This document shows, piece by piece, positions 1 to 8,244 of a stretch of DNA of 64,000 nucleotides (position 1 is the stretch's first letter; each line of letters opens with the position of its first letter). The position numbers were made by a program, and so were the translations under genes. The notes beneath the pieces are model-generated. The model was not told where the DNA came from and did no database searches. It worked only from the letters and a program-made list of their open reading frames with translations. Origin of the DNA: Streptomyces spinosus (GTDB lineage: Bacteria; Actinomycetota; Actinomycetes; Streptomycetales; Streptomycetaceae); contig NZ_JAINRC010000020.1 in assembly GCF_020400655.1 (NCBI RefSeq), positions 104,447-168,446 on the forward strand, read 5' to 3'.

Positions 1-162
1 CGCGGCGAGATCGGCGCCGATGGTCGGCAGCGCGACGTTGACGATGAAGAAGTCGACCAGCGGCAGCGCCGCGGCCAGCAGGACGGTGAACAGCCCGGGC
101 CCGGTCAGCGCGGGCGGCGCCGCCGTCGGCCGGACGGCGGGGGCGGTGACGGTTTCACTCAT
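1..162 (-). CDS. DHA2-family MFS drug transporter, N-terminal fragment
   Basis: Only the first 54 codons are in the window and the rest lies to the left of base 1. The protein starts MSETVTAPAV with a Pro/Ala-rich cytoplasmic leader. A first membrane helix follows and leads into VDFFIVNVALPTIGADL, the helix 1 signature of 14-TM DHA2 (EmrB/QacA-type) proton-driven efflux pumps. The gene is divergent from an XRE-type regulator with a 190-bp gap holding repeated CTGGTA motifs, so the regulator probably controls it. Family is clear from the signature; substrate cannot be told. Confidence 0.8.
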   Translation of the reverse strand, partial: MSETVTAPAVRPTAAPPALTGPGLFTVLLAAALPLVDFFIVNVALPTIGADLAA

Positions 163-189
163 GCTCCCGAGCCTGGAAGACCGCCCAGG

Positions 190-227
190 CTGGTACCAGA
201 GTCTCCTCATCCTGGTAGCCGGACTAC
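190..227. promoter_or_regulatory. candidate operator between MFS gene and XRE regulator
   Basis: The divergent gap contains a perfect 10-bp palindrome CTGGTACCAG (190-199). Close by is an inverted repeat, GGTAG-n5-CTACC, at about 213-227. A third CTGGTA copy sits near 301, just upstream of the regulator start. Repeated symmetric elements between divergent regulator and pump genes are typical operators. That the adjacent XRE protein binds them is inferred. Confidence 0.4.
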
Positions 228-352
228 CCGGCACCACCCGGGGGCCGGGGCGGATTCCGGGCCGGGCTCCGGGTCATGCTGGTGGTCGGCGGTCCTTGTC
301 CTGGTACTGGAAGCACCTGGAAACAGCTTGGCCCGACCGGCACCCTGGACCC

Positions 353-1222
353 ATGACGACCTCGGTCCAGGAAACCCGGGCGCCCGCCCGGGGAGCGGAG
401 ATCCGTCGGCACGAGCTGGCCGCGTTCCTGCGCAGCAGACGCGAGCGCATCACACCGGAGCAGGTGGGCCTGCCGCGCGGGGCCCGCCGGCGCACCCCCG
501 GGCTGCGCCGCGAGGAGGTCGCCCACCTCTCCGCGGTCGGCGTCACCTGGTACACCTGGCTCGAACAGGCACGTGACATCCAGGTCTCCGTCCAGGTCCT
601 CGACGCCCTCGCGCGCGCCCTGCGCCTGGACGCCAGCGAACGCGCCCACCTCTTCCAGCTGGCCGGCGCGACGGACCCGACCCCGGCGGCGAACTGCCCG
701 AGCGTCACCCCCGCGCTGCGCGCGATGCTGACCGGGCTGGAGCCGATCCCGGCCTGCATCCAGAACAGCCGGTACGACATCCTCGCCTACAACCGCACCT
801 ACGCCCGCCTCCTGGGCGACCTGGACGCGGTGCCGCCCGAGGACCGCAACTGCATGCTGCTCGTCCACACCAACAGGGAGTGGCAGGCGGCGGTGGTCCA
901 CCTGGAGAAGACCCAGCGCCTGATGGCGGCCCGGCTGCGCGCCGCCCTGGCCGGCCATCTCGGCGAGCCCGCCTGGAAGGTGCTCCTGAAACGGCTGGAC
1001 GAGTCACCCGCCTTCCGCGAGAACTGGCGGCGCTACGAGGTGGTCGACACCCGCTCCAAGTCCAAGGAGTTCCTCAACCCCCACGTCGGCCTCCTCAGCC
1101 TGGAGCACACGGACCTGTGGCTCGCCCCCGAGGTGGGCGCCCGGATGGTCACGTACACACCGAGGAACGAGGAGACCCGGGAGCGGCTGGAGAGGCTGTA
1201 CGAGATCGCCCGCGCCCGCTGA
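353..1222 (+). CDS. XRE-family regulator with MmyB-like ligand-binding domain
   Basis: 289 residues. Residues about 20-95 form a Cro/C1-type helix-turn-helix: an LRSRRERITPEQVGLP helix is followed by GLRREEVAHLSAVGVTWYTWLEQ, where the WY(T/S)WLEQGR-like stretch is the hallmark of this Streptomyces family. Residues about 110-280 match the MmyB-like, PAS-related sensor domain, with an NxxDILAYN motif (NSRYDILAYN) and an H-xDL-WL ending. The ATG at 353 is chosen because homologous sequence begins there, although the frame stays open upstream to 20. Such proteins usually regulate the divergently transcribed oxidoreductase or efflux gene, here the MFS pump. Confidence 0.9.
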   Translation: MTTSVQETRAPARGAEIRRHELAAFLRSRRERITPEQVGLPRGARRRTPGLRREEVAHLSAVGVTWYTWLEQARDIQVSVQVLDALARALRLDASERAHLFQLAGATDPTPAANCPSVTPALRAMLTGLEPIPACIQNSRYDILAYNRTYARLLGDLDAVPPEDRNCMLLVHTNREWQAAVVHLEKTQRLMAARLRAALAGHLGEPAWKVLLKRLDESPAFRENWRRYEVVDTRSKSKEFLNPHVGLLSLEHTDLWLAPEVGARMVTYTPRNEETRERLERLYEIARAR

Positions 1223-1305
1223 CCCCTCGGTCTGCCACCCCGGTGGCGGTGGGGGCGCGGGCCGCGCCGGCCGGCTTCCCGGACGGCGGCCGCCGGGCCT
1301 CGCCG

Positions 1306-2766
1306 CTACGCCTGCTTCGCGGTTTCCACGACCTGGCGGACCTCCGGGGAGCTCAGGCTCTCTGCCGTGCGTTCCGCGGTGCGGCGGGCCCAGTGGCCGC
1401 TGGTCAGGAAGCCGAGGATCAGGACGGCCAGGCCGCAGGCGGTGAGGATCCACCAGCCGGGGCGGGCCGCCGAGACGAACACCTGCCGGTACGGGGACGA
1501 GCCGATGCCGGAGGCCAGGACGGCGCCGACGACCGCGACGCCGAGTGTCTGGCCCAGCTGCCGGCTGGTGGAGGCGACGGCGGCGGCGACACCGGCCTGG
1601 GTGCGCGGCATGCCGGAGACGGCCGTGTTGGTGATCGGCGCGTTCACGAAGCCGAAGCCGATGCCGAAGAGAACGTAGCCGAGCAGCAGGGTGATGTCGG
1701 AGGTCTCCGCCTCGAACGCGGCGAACAGCACACCGCTCGCGGTCATCGCCGTGCCCGCCACCAGCAGCGGCAGGCGTGGGCCGCGGCTGCCCACCAGGCG
1801 GCCGGACAGCGGGGCGCACAGGAACGTCGGCAGGGCCATCGGGAGCATCCACAGGCCCGCGTGCAGGGCGTCCAGGCCGCGGACGTTCTGCAGGTACAGG
1901 GTGGACAGGAACAGGAAGCCGCCGAGGGCCGCGAACGCGCTGATCGCGATCACGGTGGCGCCGCTGAACGGGGCCGAGCGGAAGAAGCGCAGGTCGATGA
2001 GGGGTTCGTCGCGGCGGGGTTCGTACCACAGGAGGGCCAGCAGCGCGGCCACGGCGACCACGGCGAACGGCGCCACCGGGCCGGCGCCCGACTCCGGCGC
2101 CTCGATGATCGCGTACGTCAGCGAGCCGAACAGGGCGATCACCAGTACCTGTCCGACCGGGTCGGGACGGCGGGCCTTGGGCGCGCGCGACTCCGGGACG
2201 AAGCGGAGGGTGAGCAGCAGGGCCGCGAGGCCGACCGGGAGGTTGACCCAGAAGATGGAGCGCCAGCTCACCGACTGCACCAGCAGCCCGCCGACCAGCG
2301 GGCCCGCCGCCATGGAGATGCCGACCACCGCGCCCCACACCCCGATCGCGCGGGCGCGTTCGCGGGCGTCGGTGAAGGTGTTGGTGATGATCGACATGGC
2401 GACCGGGTTGAGCATCGAGCCGCCCACCGCCTGGACCATGCGGAACACGATCAGCAGTTCCAGGTTCGGGGCGACGGAGCACAGCGCGGAGCCGGCCGTG
2501 AACACCACCAGGCCCGCCATGAAGACGCGTTTGCGGCCGATGCGGTCGGCCGTGGAGCCCGCCAGCATCAGCAGCGAGGCCAGGACCAGCGTGTAGGCGT
2601 CGATCGTCCACTGCAGGCCGGAGGTGGTGGCGTGCAGGTCGCGCTGCATGGAGGGGAGGGCCACGTTCAGCGCGGTGTTGTCGAGACTCACGATCAGCAG
2701 GCTCATACAGCAGATCAGGAGCACGAGCAGGCGTCGGCGAGGGCTCAGCTCTGGCATGGGTCCCAT
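1306..2766 (-). CDS. DHA2-family MFS efflux transporter (14 TM)
   Basis: 486 residues, full length for DHA2 proteins. Helix 1 carries the LDNTALNVALPSMQRDL signature, then the motif A loop (GSTADRIGRKRVF) and motif C in helix 5 (GAVVGISMAAGPLVGGLL). Fourteen hydrophobic segments can be counted. It should export cationic or hydrophobic compounds by H+ antiport. The start is ATG 2766, or ATG 2757 three codons later; neither has a clear ribosome site. It is divergent from dusB, and an inverted repeat lies just upstream of its start, pointing to a repressor encoded elsewhere. Substrate unknown. Confidence 0.9.
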   Translation of the reverse strand: MGPMPELSPRRRLLVLLICCMSLLIVSLDNTALNVALPSMQRDLHATTSGLQWTIDAYTLVLASLLMLAGSTADRIGRKRVFMAGLVVFTAGSALCSVAPNLELLIVFRMVQAVGGSMLNPVAMSIITNTFTDARERARAIGVWGAVVGISMAAGPLVGGLLVQSVSWRSIFWVNLPVGLAALLLTLRFVPESRAPKARRPDPVGQVLVIALFGSLTYAIIEAPESGAGPVAPFAVVAVAALLALLWYEPRRDEPLIDLRFFRSAPFSGATVIAISAFAALGGFLFLSTLYLQNVRGLDALHAGLWMLPMALPTFLCAPLSGRLVGSRGPRLPLLVAGTAMTASGVLFAAFEAETSDITLLLGYVLFGIGFGFVNAPITNTAVSGMPRTQAGVAAAVASTSRQLGQTLGVAVVGAVLASGIGSSPYRQVFVSAARPGWWILTACGLAVLILGFLTSGHWARRTAERTAESLSSPEVRQVVETAKQA

Positions 2767-2776
2767 CGTACGCCGA

Positions 2777-2803
2777 ACTCAATAGTGCGTCTAACTAATG
2801 AGT
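2777..2803. promoter_or_regulatory. inverted-repeat operator upstream of the MFS gene
   Basis: ACTCAATAG - 9 bp - CTAATGAGT, with 8 of 9 arm positions complementary, in an AT-rich patch 11 bp upstream of the MFS start at 2766. Size and spacing resemble MarR or TetR operators. No such regulator is adjacent, so it would act in trans. Confidence 0.45.
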
Positions 2804-2927
2804 CATACATGGTCTCCGGGTGCCGGCCGGTGGCGCCGGCGGAGCCGCCCGGCGGGTGAGGGACAATGGGTGCTTGCCCAGAGTTCCCCTGTCCGTCCCG
2901 TGCCGTAGATCCTCCGGAGTCCTGACG

Positions 2928-4058
2928 ATGACCCACCCGCTCTCCATCGGCCCGCACGCCGTGACACCGCCCGTCGTGCTCGCACCCATGGCGGGGATCA
3001 CCAATGCGCCCTTCCGTACCCTGTGCAGGGAGTTCAGCGGCGGCAAGGGGCTGTTCGTCAGCGAGATGATCACCACTCGGGCGCTGGTCGAGCGCAACGA
3101 GAAGACCATGCAGCTGATCAGGTTCGACCCGAGCGAGCAGCCGCGCTCGATCCAGCTGTACGGCGTCGACCCCTCGACCGTCGGCAAGGCCGTCCGCATG
3201 ATCGCGGAGGAGGGCCTGGCCGACCACATCGACCTGAACTTCGGCTGCCCGGTGCCGAAGGTGACGCGCAAGGGCGGCGGGTCCGCGCTGCCGTTCAAGC
3301 GGAACCTGCTGCGGGCGATCCTGCGGGAGGCGGTGTCCGGGGCCGGTGACCTGCCGGTGACGATGAAGATGCGCAAGGGCATCGACGACGACCACATCAC
3401 CTACCTCGACGCCGGCCGCATCGCCGTGGAGGAGGGCGTGACGGCCATCGCCCTGCACGGCCGCACCGCCGCCCAGCACTACGGCGGCACCGCCGACTGG
3501 GACGCCATCGCGCGGCTGAAGGAGCACGTGCCGGAGATCCCCGTGCTCGGCAACGGTGACATCTGGTCGGCCGAGGACGCGCTGCGGATGGTGCGGGAGA
3601 CCGGGTGCGACGGCGTGGTCGTGGGGCGCGGGTGCCTGGGGCGGCCCTGGCTCTTCGCGGACCTGGTCGCCGCGTTCGAGGGACGGGACGACTTCCTGCG
3701 GCCCACGCTGCGGGAGGTCGCCGACGTCATGGTGCGGCACGCGACCCTGCTCGGGGAGTGGCTCGGGGACGAGTCCAAGGGTGTGGTCGACTTCCGCAAG
3801 CACGTCGCCTGGTACCTGAAGGGGTTCGCGGTCGGGTCCGAGATGCGCAAGCGGCTCGCGATCACGTCGTCGCTCCAGGAACTGCGGGCGGGGCTGGACG
3901 AGCTGGATCTGGACCAGGCGTGGCCGGCCGGTGCGGAGGGGCCTCGGGGGCGTACGTCCGGCAACAACCGGGTGGTGCTGCCGGACGGGTGGCTGAAGGA
4001 TCCGTACGACTGCTCCGGGATCACCGAGGAAGCGGAGCTCGACACGTCGGGTGGGTGA
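2928..4058 (+). CDS. dusB: tRNA-dihydrouridine synthase
   Basis: 376 residues. FMN-dependent TIM-barrel enzyme reducing uridines in the tRNA D-loop. It begins with the family hallmark PVVLAPMAGITNAPFR. The catalytic Cys is in LNFGCPVPKVTRKGGGSAL, and FMN/phosphate-binding motifs LHGRTAAQHYGG, VLGNGDIW and GVVVGRGCLGRPW follow. The ATG at 2928 is preceded by GGAG 11 nt upstream, and homology starts there. The acidic C-terminal tail from about residue 330 is typical of actinobacterial members. Transcribed alone; it converges on the sulfatase gene with a GC hairpin between. Confidence 0.95.
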   Translation: MTHPLSIGPHAVTPPVVLAPMAGITNAPFRTLCREFSGGKGLFVSEMITTRALVERNEKTMQLIRFDPSEQPRSIQLYGVDPSTVGKAVRMIAEEGLADHIDLNFGCPVPKVTRKGGGSALPFKRNLLRAILREAVSGAGDLPVTMKMRKGIDDDHITYLDAGRIAVEEGVTAIALHGRTAAQHYGGTADWDAIARLKEHVPEIPVLGNGDIWSAEDALRMVRETGCDGVVVGRGCLGRPWLFADLVAAFEGRDDFLRPTLREVADVMVRHATLLGEWLGDESKGVVDFRKHVAWYLKGFAVGSEMRKRLAITSSLQELRAGLDELDLDQAWPAGAEGPRGRTSGNNRVVLPDGWLKDPYDCSGITEEAELDTSGG

Positions 4059-4064
4059 GCGCCC

Positions 4065-4081
4065 CCGGGGCTGCGCCCCGG
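4065..4081. terminator. GC-rich hairpin between convergent genes
   Basis: CCGGGGC-TGC-GCCCCGG forms a 7-bp stem right after dusB stop. No U-tract follows, as is common for Streptomyces terminators. It could serve both convergent genes. Confidence 0.5.
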
Positions 4082-4117
4082 CCCCCGCCGGGGCTCCGCT
4101 CCCGGACCCCGGCCGCC

Positions 4118-5908
4118 TCAGCCGTTCTTCGGGTGCGGAGTGGAGCCGTAGGCCGTCAGGAAGCGGTCGCGGAAGGAGCTCATCTTCCACACCGGGGCGT
4201 CGTGGGCGGGACGGAGCCCGTCCGTCCAGTTCCAGTCGGCGATCTTGTCCAGCATCCTGGGGTCCTTGGCGACGATCGACACCGGCACGTCACGGCTGGC
4301 GTGGTTGCCGCTGACCCGGGCGATGGGCTGGTGGTCGCCGAGGAAGACCAGCACGGTGTCCTCGGTGCCGTACCGCTCCAGCCACTCGGTCAGCGCGGTC
4401 ACCGAGTACTGGACCGACTTGCCGTACTCCTCGCGGGACCTGGTGGTGTCGGCGATGACGTCGGCCGGCTTGTTCCCCGCCGCCTGGATGTCCTTGAAGA
4501 CCGAGCCGTCGCCGAGCCGGTCCCAGTCGACCCTCTTGGGGATGGGCGCCCAGGGCTGATGGCTGGACGTCAGGATGAGCAGGGACATCCGTGCCTTGCC
4601 GGCGGCCGGCGGCTTGCTGTGCACCCGCTCCTGGTACTGCTGGAGGGCGTACTGGTCGGGCATGGTGGACCAGCTGAACTTCGGCCCCCGGTAGCCGAGT
4701 TGGAAGGCGTTGTAGACCTTGTCCAGGCCGTACCACTTCTGCTCGGGCCACCCCTTCTGCACCCCCGGCATGACCCCGACCGTGTCGAACGCGCCGGTCT
4801 TCCGGAACGCCTCCGTCAGGCTGAGGTGGTCACTGGCCATCACGGTGCGGTAGCGCTGCTGGTTGCTGATCCACAGGCCCGACATGGTGGTGGAGTGGCC
4901 GAGCCAGCTGCTGCCCCCGTACGTCGCCGAGGTCAGCCAGCCGCTCTTGGCGTGGTAGCCCGCCCTAGCCAGCGCCTTGGTGCGGACGTCGAGGGCCCGG
5001 TCCACGCCGGGCGCCATGATCGGGTCCTCGATCGCACTGCGGCCGTAGCTCTCGATGAAGGTGAAGATCACGTCCTTGCCGCGCAGGTCGGGGACCAGCT
5101 GGCTGCCCGGCGTGTTCCCGAACGCGTCGACCCGGGCCACCTTCCGGAACTCCGCCTCGTCCTTCAGCGTGTCGGACACCCGGCGGGCCTGGACCTTCAG
5201 CGCGTTCGCGGTGCGGGACGAGGCGATCGGCACGCCCGCCACCTGGAGCCCGAGCGAGGAACAGGTGATCCAGACGACCCCGGCGACCAGGGTGCCGCGG
5301 GTCGCGGTGCCGGGGTACCGGGCGAGGAGGTTGCCCAGCCGGACCATCGCGAGGGCCAGCAGCACGAAGAGCAGCAGGACGGCCACGATCAGTCCGGCCA
5401 CGGCGGCGAGGGTGGCCGTCCGGCCGAGGGAGTCCTCCAGATACGACTCCGCGTCCCCGAACAGACCCCAGTCCAGTACGACGTTGAAGTCTCGGCCGAG
5501 GTACTGGCCGAACCCCATGTCCAGCGCGTTGAGCACGGTCATGGCCCCGAGCAGCACCCCGGACACCGCCGCCAGCACCACCCGGGGCCGCCGCGGCAGC
5601 GCGAGCAGCACGGCCGCCCCGATGACGGCCTCGGCGGGTATGCGGAGGAACTTCGCGGGCCCCAGCCGGACGACCGTGTTCGGCATCACCAGCGCGGCGA
5701 CGACCAGCGCGGCGGCGAGCACGGTGACGGTGACGGACAGGGCCCGCGCGGCTTCCGGGTGCCCCTCCCGCCAGCGCCCGCGCCAGGCCGACCACGCGGC
5801 CCAGGGACGGCGGAACGTGCGTACGGCGGGTTCGGTGACCTCTTCGGGCACACCCTCGGCGGAGGAATCGGCAGAGGCGGCGGCAGAGGCAGGCTGGAGC
5901 GCGCTCAT
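4118..5908 (-). CDS. membrane-anchored sulfatase-family protein (LtaS-like fold)
   Basis: 596 residues. A Ser/Ala-rich cytoplasmic leader (1-55) precedes four to five membrane helices up to about 240 and a large extracellular alkaline-phosphatase/sulfatase domain. The domain starts at VIFTFIESYGRSAIEDP, and SSWLGHSTTMSG corresponds to the nucleophile region of LtaS/MdoB-type enzymes (Thr/Ser in GHST). VLVFLGDHQP and the SGNH context supply metal-ligand motifs. Relatives transfer or hydrolyse phosphoglycerol or other phosphodiesters of envelope polymers, but the substrate here is not known. The start ATG at 5908 has a GGGAGG very close upstream. Confidence 0.85.
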   Translation of the reverse strand: MSALQPASAAASADSSAEGVPEEVTEPAVRTFRRPWAAWSAWRGRWREGHPEAARALSVTVTVLAAALVVAALVMPNTVVRLGPAKFLRIPAEAVIGAAVLLALPRRPRVVLAAVSGVLLGAMTVLNALDMGFGQYLGRDFNVVLDWGLFGDAESYLEDSLGRTATLAAVAGLIVAVLLLFVLLALAMVRLGNLLARYPGTATRGTLVAGVVWITCSSLGLQVAGVPIASSRTANALKVQARRVSDTLKDEAEFRKVARVDAFGNTPGSQLVPDLRGKDVIFTFIESYGRSAIEDPIMAPGVDRALDVRTKALARAGYHAKSGWLTSATYGGSSWLGHSTTMSGLWISNQQRYRTVMASDHLSLTEAFRKTGAFDTVGVMPGVQKGWPEQKWYGLDKVYNAFQLGYRGPKFSWSTMPDQYALQQYQERVHSKPPAAGKARMSLLILTSSHQPWAPIPKRVDWDRLGDGSVFKDIQAAGNKPADVIADTTRSREEYGKSVQYSVTALTEWLERYGTEDTVLVFLGDHQPIARVSGNHASRDVPVSIVAKDPRMLDKIADWNWTDGLRPAHDAPVWKMSSFRDRFLTAYGSTPHPKNG

Positions 5909-6019
5909 GCCCTCCCGTACGGCCCACGGCCGGGCACCGTTCAGGACCGCCGGGCAAACACCTGGTCAACACAGCGGGCGGTACGACCCGTCGCAGCCTG
6001 GACTCGGATGGCCCTCGCC

Positions 6020-6214
6020 TCATCTGTGCCGGAACAGGTGGCGCGCCACGCCGCTCGGGCTGGGGAGGGCCTCCAGGCGGAACCGGTCGAGCAGCTCATC
6101 GGGTGACTCCCGGTGACGTAGTCCGGACCCCGGCTCCACCGGCGAGACCGCCACCTGCACGGTGTCGACGAGGCCGGCGTCGAGGAACTGCCGGATGGTG
6201 GTGACGCCGGAGCA
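6020..6214 (-). pseudogene. remnant of a RibD_C/dihydrofolate-reductase-type enzyme
   Basis: About 64 codons remain and read GVTTIRQFLDAGLVD, then VQVAVSPVEPGSG and a terminal LPSPSGVARHLFRHR. This matches the C-terminal third of RibD_C-domain reductases (TIRQ-L-AGLVDE, a P-LLG-G-like strand, final V-SP-V-H--Y). The N-terminal NADPH-binding two thirds are absent: homology stops near 6214 and the upstream bases are a repeat element. Even the surviving LLG-G motif is altered (VEPGSG). I read it as a decayed gene, although an open frame runs on to 6373. Confidence 0.6.
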
Positions 6215-6235
6215 CCGGGGCCTCTCGTTCGGATC

Positions 6236-6307
6236 GTTCCGGGCCCGCGGGCCCTGGCACCGCTCCCTGATCCGGCCTGATCCGGCCTGATCCGGACGAA
6301 AGACCCT
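6236..6307 (-). repeat. dispersed 3'-flanking repeat, copy A
   Basis: Reading on the minus strand from the stop codon of the debranching gene, the order is GGGTCTT, three tandem GGATCAGGCC-like decamers, then CCCGCGGGCCCGG. The same order of blocks with one fewer decamer and a few substitutions lies at 25837-25885, again directly behind a minus-strand stop codon. It may be a REP-like element or a shared terminator. Confidence 0.6.
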
Positions 6308-8244
6308 TAGGCGCCCCCCACCGCCGTCAGCAGGGCGAGCGGTGCGGCGGCGGACCGGGCACCCCGCCCGCACGCGTGCGGATACGGCACCGGCGAACCG
6401 TGCGGAGCACGCCCGTACCCGGCCAGTACCTCCGGCAACCGGTGCCCGCCCACCGTCGCCGCGTCGATCAGGGCGTGGGCGACCGTGCGGGCCTCGTCGT
6501 GCAGCCCGTACCGCGCCAGGCCCAGCGCGATCAGCGCGTTGTCATGGGGCCAGACGGACCCCCGGTGGTGGGACAGCGGGTGGTACGCGGCCTGGCCGGA
6601 GGCCAGCGTGCGGACGCCCCAGCCCGAGAAGAAGTCCGGCTCCAGCAGCCGCCGGCCCACCACCTCGCCGTACTCCTTGTCCAGCAGCCCCGACCACAGC
6701 AGGTGCCCGGCGTCGGACGCCAGCGCGTCGATCTGCCGGCCCCGCCCGTCCAGGGCCAGCGCCGGGAAGGACCGCTCCCGCATCCAGAAGTCCCGCTGGA
6801 ACCGGTCCCGGAGGTCGGCCGCCGCCTGTTCCAGCAGCGCGGCGTACGTCTCGTCCCCCCACACCGTCCGCGCCACCCCGGCCGTGCGGCGCAGCGCGTC
6901 GTAAGCGTAGCCCTGGGCGCCCGCCGCCATCACCGCGCCGGTGGGCCGGGTGCCGTCGGCACAGCAGATCGCGCCGGGCGAGTCCTTCCAGTTCTGGTTG
7001 GCGAGGCCGCCCTCGTCGGCGCGGTAGACGAGGTAGCCGCGCGAGGTCAGGCCGCCGTGGTCGAGCATCCAGCCGACGGCGGCCCGGGCGTGCGGTTCCA
7101 GGCGCCGGGCCGGCTCCGTGTCCCCCGTCCGCTCGACGTACGCGCCGAGCAGGATCAGGAAGAGCGGGGTGGCGTCGACCGAGCCGTAGTAGCGGCCGAA
7201 CGGCACCTGGCCGAAGTGGGCCAGCTCGCCGTGGCGTACCTCGTGCACGATCTTGCCGGGCTGGGCGACCGGGGACCCGTCGGTGCCGGTGGCCTGGGTG
7301 GCGGCCAGGGCGAGGAGCGTGGCGGCGGCGGAGCGGGGGTGGTACGGCAGCACGAACAGGGAGGTGAGGAGCGCGTCGCGGCCGAGCAGGGTGAGGAACC
7401 AGGGGGCGCCGGCCGCCGGTACGCGCAGGTCCTCGCCGTCCGGCCCGGTGGCCGGGACCTGGAGCGCCGCCAGATCGGCGAGGCCCCGGGCGCAGGCGGC
7501 GGCCAGCTCAGGCCAGCCGGTCGGGAAGGCCACGCCCTCCGTGAAGCGGGCTTCCTCGGCGAGGAGGTGCTCCTGTACGGCGGCGGGGGCGCGGGGCACG
7601 CGCAGGGCGCGCTTCTCGCCGTGCGGGCGGGCGATCACCCGCAGCAGCAGCTCGGTCGTGCCGTGGGGCGCGAGGCCGAGGGTCCACACCAGGCGGCGGG
7701 CGCCGGTGCCGGTCTCCTCCACGGCGTCGGGGGCCGGGTCGGCCGTGATGGTCGTACAGGACCGCCACTCGGCGCGCCGGTAGGTGAACTCGATGCCGTC
7801 CGGCAGGACGTCGCGGGAGCGCAGGGCGCCGGGCTTGGCGTAGGTGCGGTGGTCGGAGCGGAGCTCGAACTGGTCGGTGAAGTCGGCGTCGACGGTGAGC
7901 GCGAGCCGCACGGTGGTGGGCACCGGGCGGTTGCTGGTGACCTTCACGGACTCCACGAAGGAGCTGTCCCCGACGGCCTGTTCACGGAAGAGGGTGTACG
8001 CCGGGGGCTCCTGCCGGCCGCCGCGCGGGACCAGCACACAGCGGGCCTCGTCCCCGTCCGTGACCGGTGTGAGCACCTCGGGCACCGCGCCGTCGAGGGT
8101 GAGCTGCCAGCGGCTGAGGTGCCGGGCGTCCCGGACGAACAACCCGTCCGGGGAACTGCCGCCCCGCACCCCGCTGATGTCGCCACGGTCGCCCACGGCG
8201 GCGAAGGTGGCGCCGTGCACGAGCAGATGATGCCGGTCCGTCAT
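6307..8244 (-). CDS. glycogen debranching-type (GDE N-terminal plus GH63-like) protein
   Basis: 645 residues. Residues 1-200 match the N-terminal 'bis' domain of glycogen debranching enzymes (SPDGLFVRDARHLSRWQLTLDG). From about 270 there is an (alpha/alpha)6-barrel glucosidase domain with PWFLTLLGRDALLTS, FGRYYGSVDATPLFL and GSVWPHDNALIALGLARYG. These are acidic or aromatic stretches conserved in amylo-alpha-1,6-glucosidase and related proteins. It should hydrolyse alpha-glucosidic linkages of branched or storage glucans in the cytoplasm. The start overlaps the upstream glycosidase stop by 4 nt (ATGA), so the two are translationally coupled. The exact substrate is uncertain. Confidence 0.85.
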   Translation of the reverse strand: MTDRHHLLVHGATFAAVGDRGDISGVRGGSSPDGLFVRDARHLSRWQLTLDGAVPEVLTPVTDGDEARCVLVPRGGRQEPPAYTLFREQAVGDSSFVESVKVTSNRPVPTTVRLALTVDADFTDQFELRSDHRTYAKPGALRSRDVLPDGIEFTYRRAEWRSCTTITADPAPDAVEETGTGARRLVWTLGLAPHGTTELLLRVIARPHGEKRALRVPRAPAAVQEHLLAEEARFTEGVAFPTGWPELAAACARGLADLAALQVPATGPDGEDLRVPAAGAPWFLTLLGRDALLTSLFVLPYHPRSAAATLLALAATQATGTDGSPVAQPGKIVHEVRHGELAHFGQVPFGRYYGSVDATPLFLILLGAYVERTGDTEPARRLEPHARAAVGWMLDHGGLTSRGYLVYRADEGGLANQNWKDSPGAICCADGTRPTGAVMAAGAQGYAYDALRRTAGVARTVWGDETYAALLEQAAADLRDRFQRDFWMRERSFPALALDGRGRQIDALASDAGHLLWSGLLDKEYGEVVGRRLLEPDFFSGWGVRTLASGQAAYHPLSHHRGSVWPHDNALIALGLARYGLHDEARTVAHALIDAATVGGHRLPEVLAGYGRAPHGSPVPYPHACGRGARSAAAPLALLTAVGGA

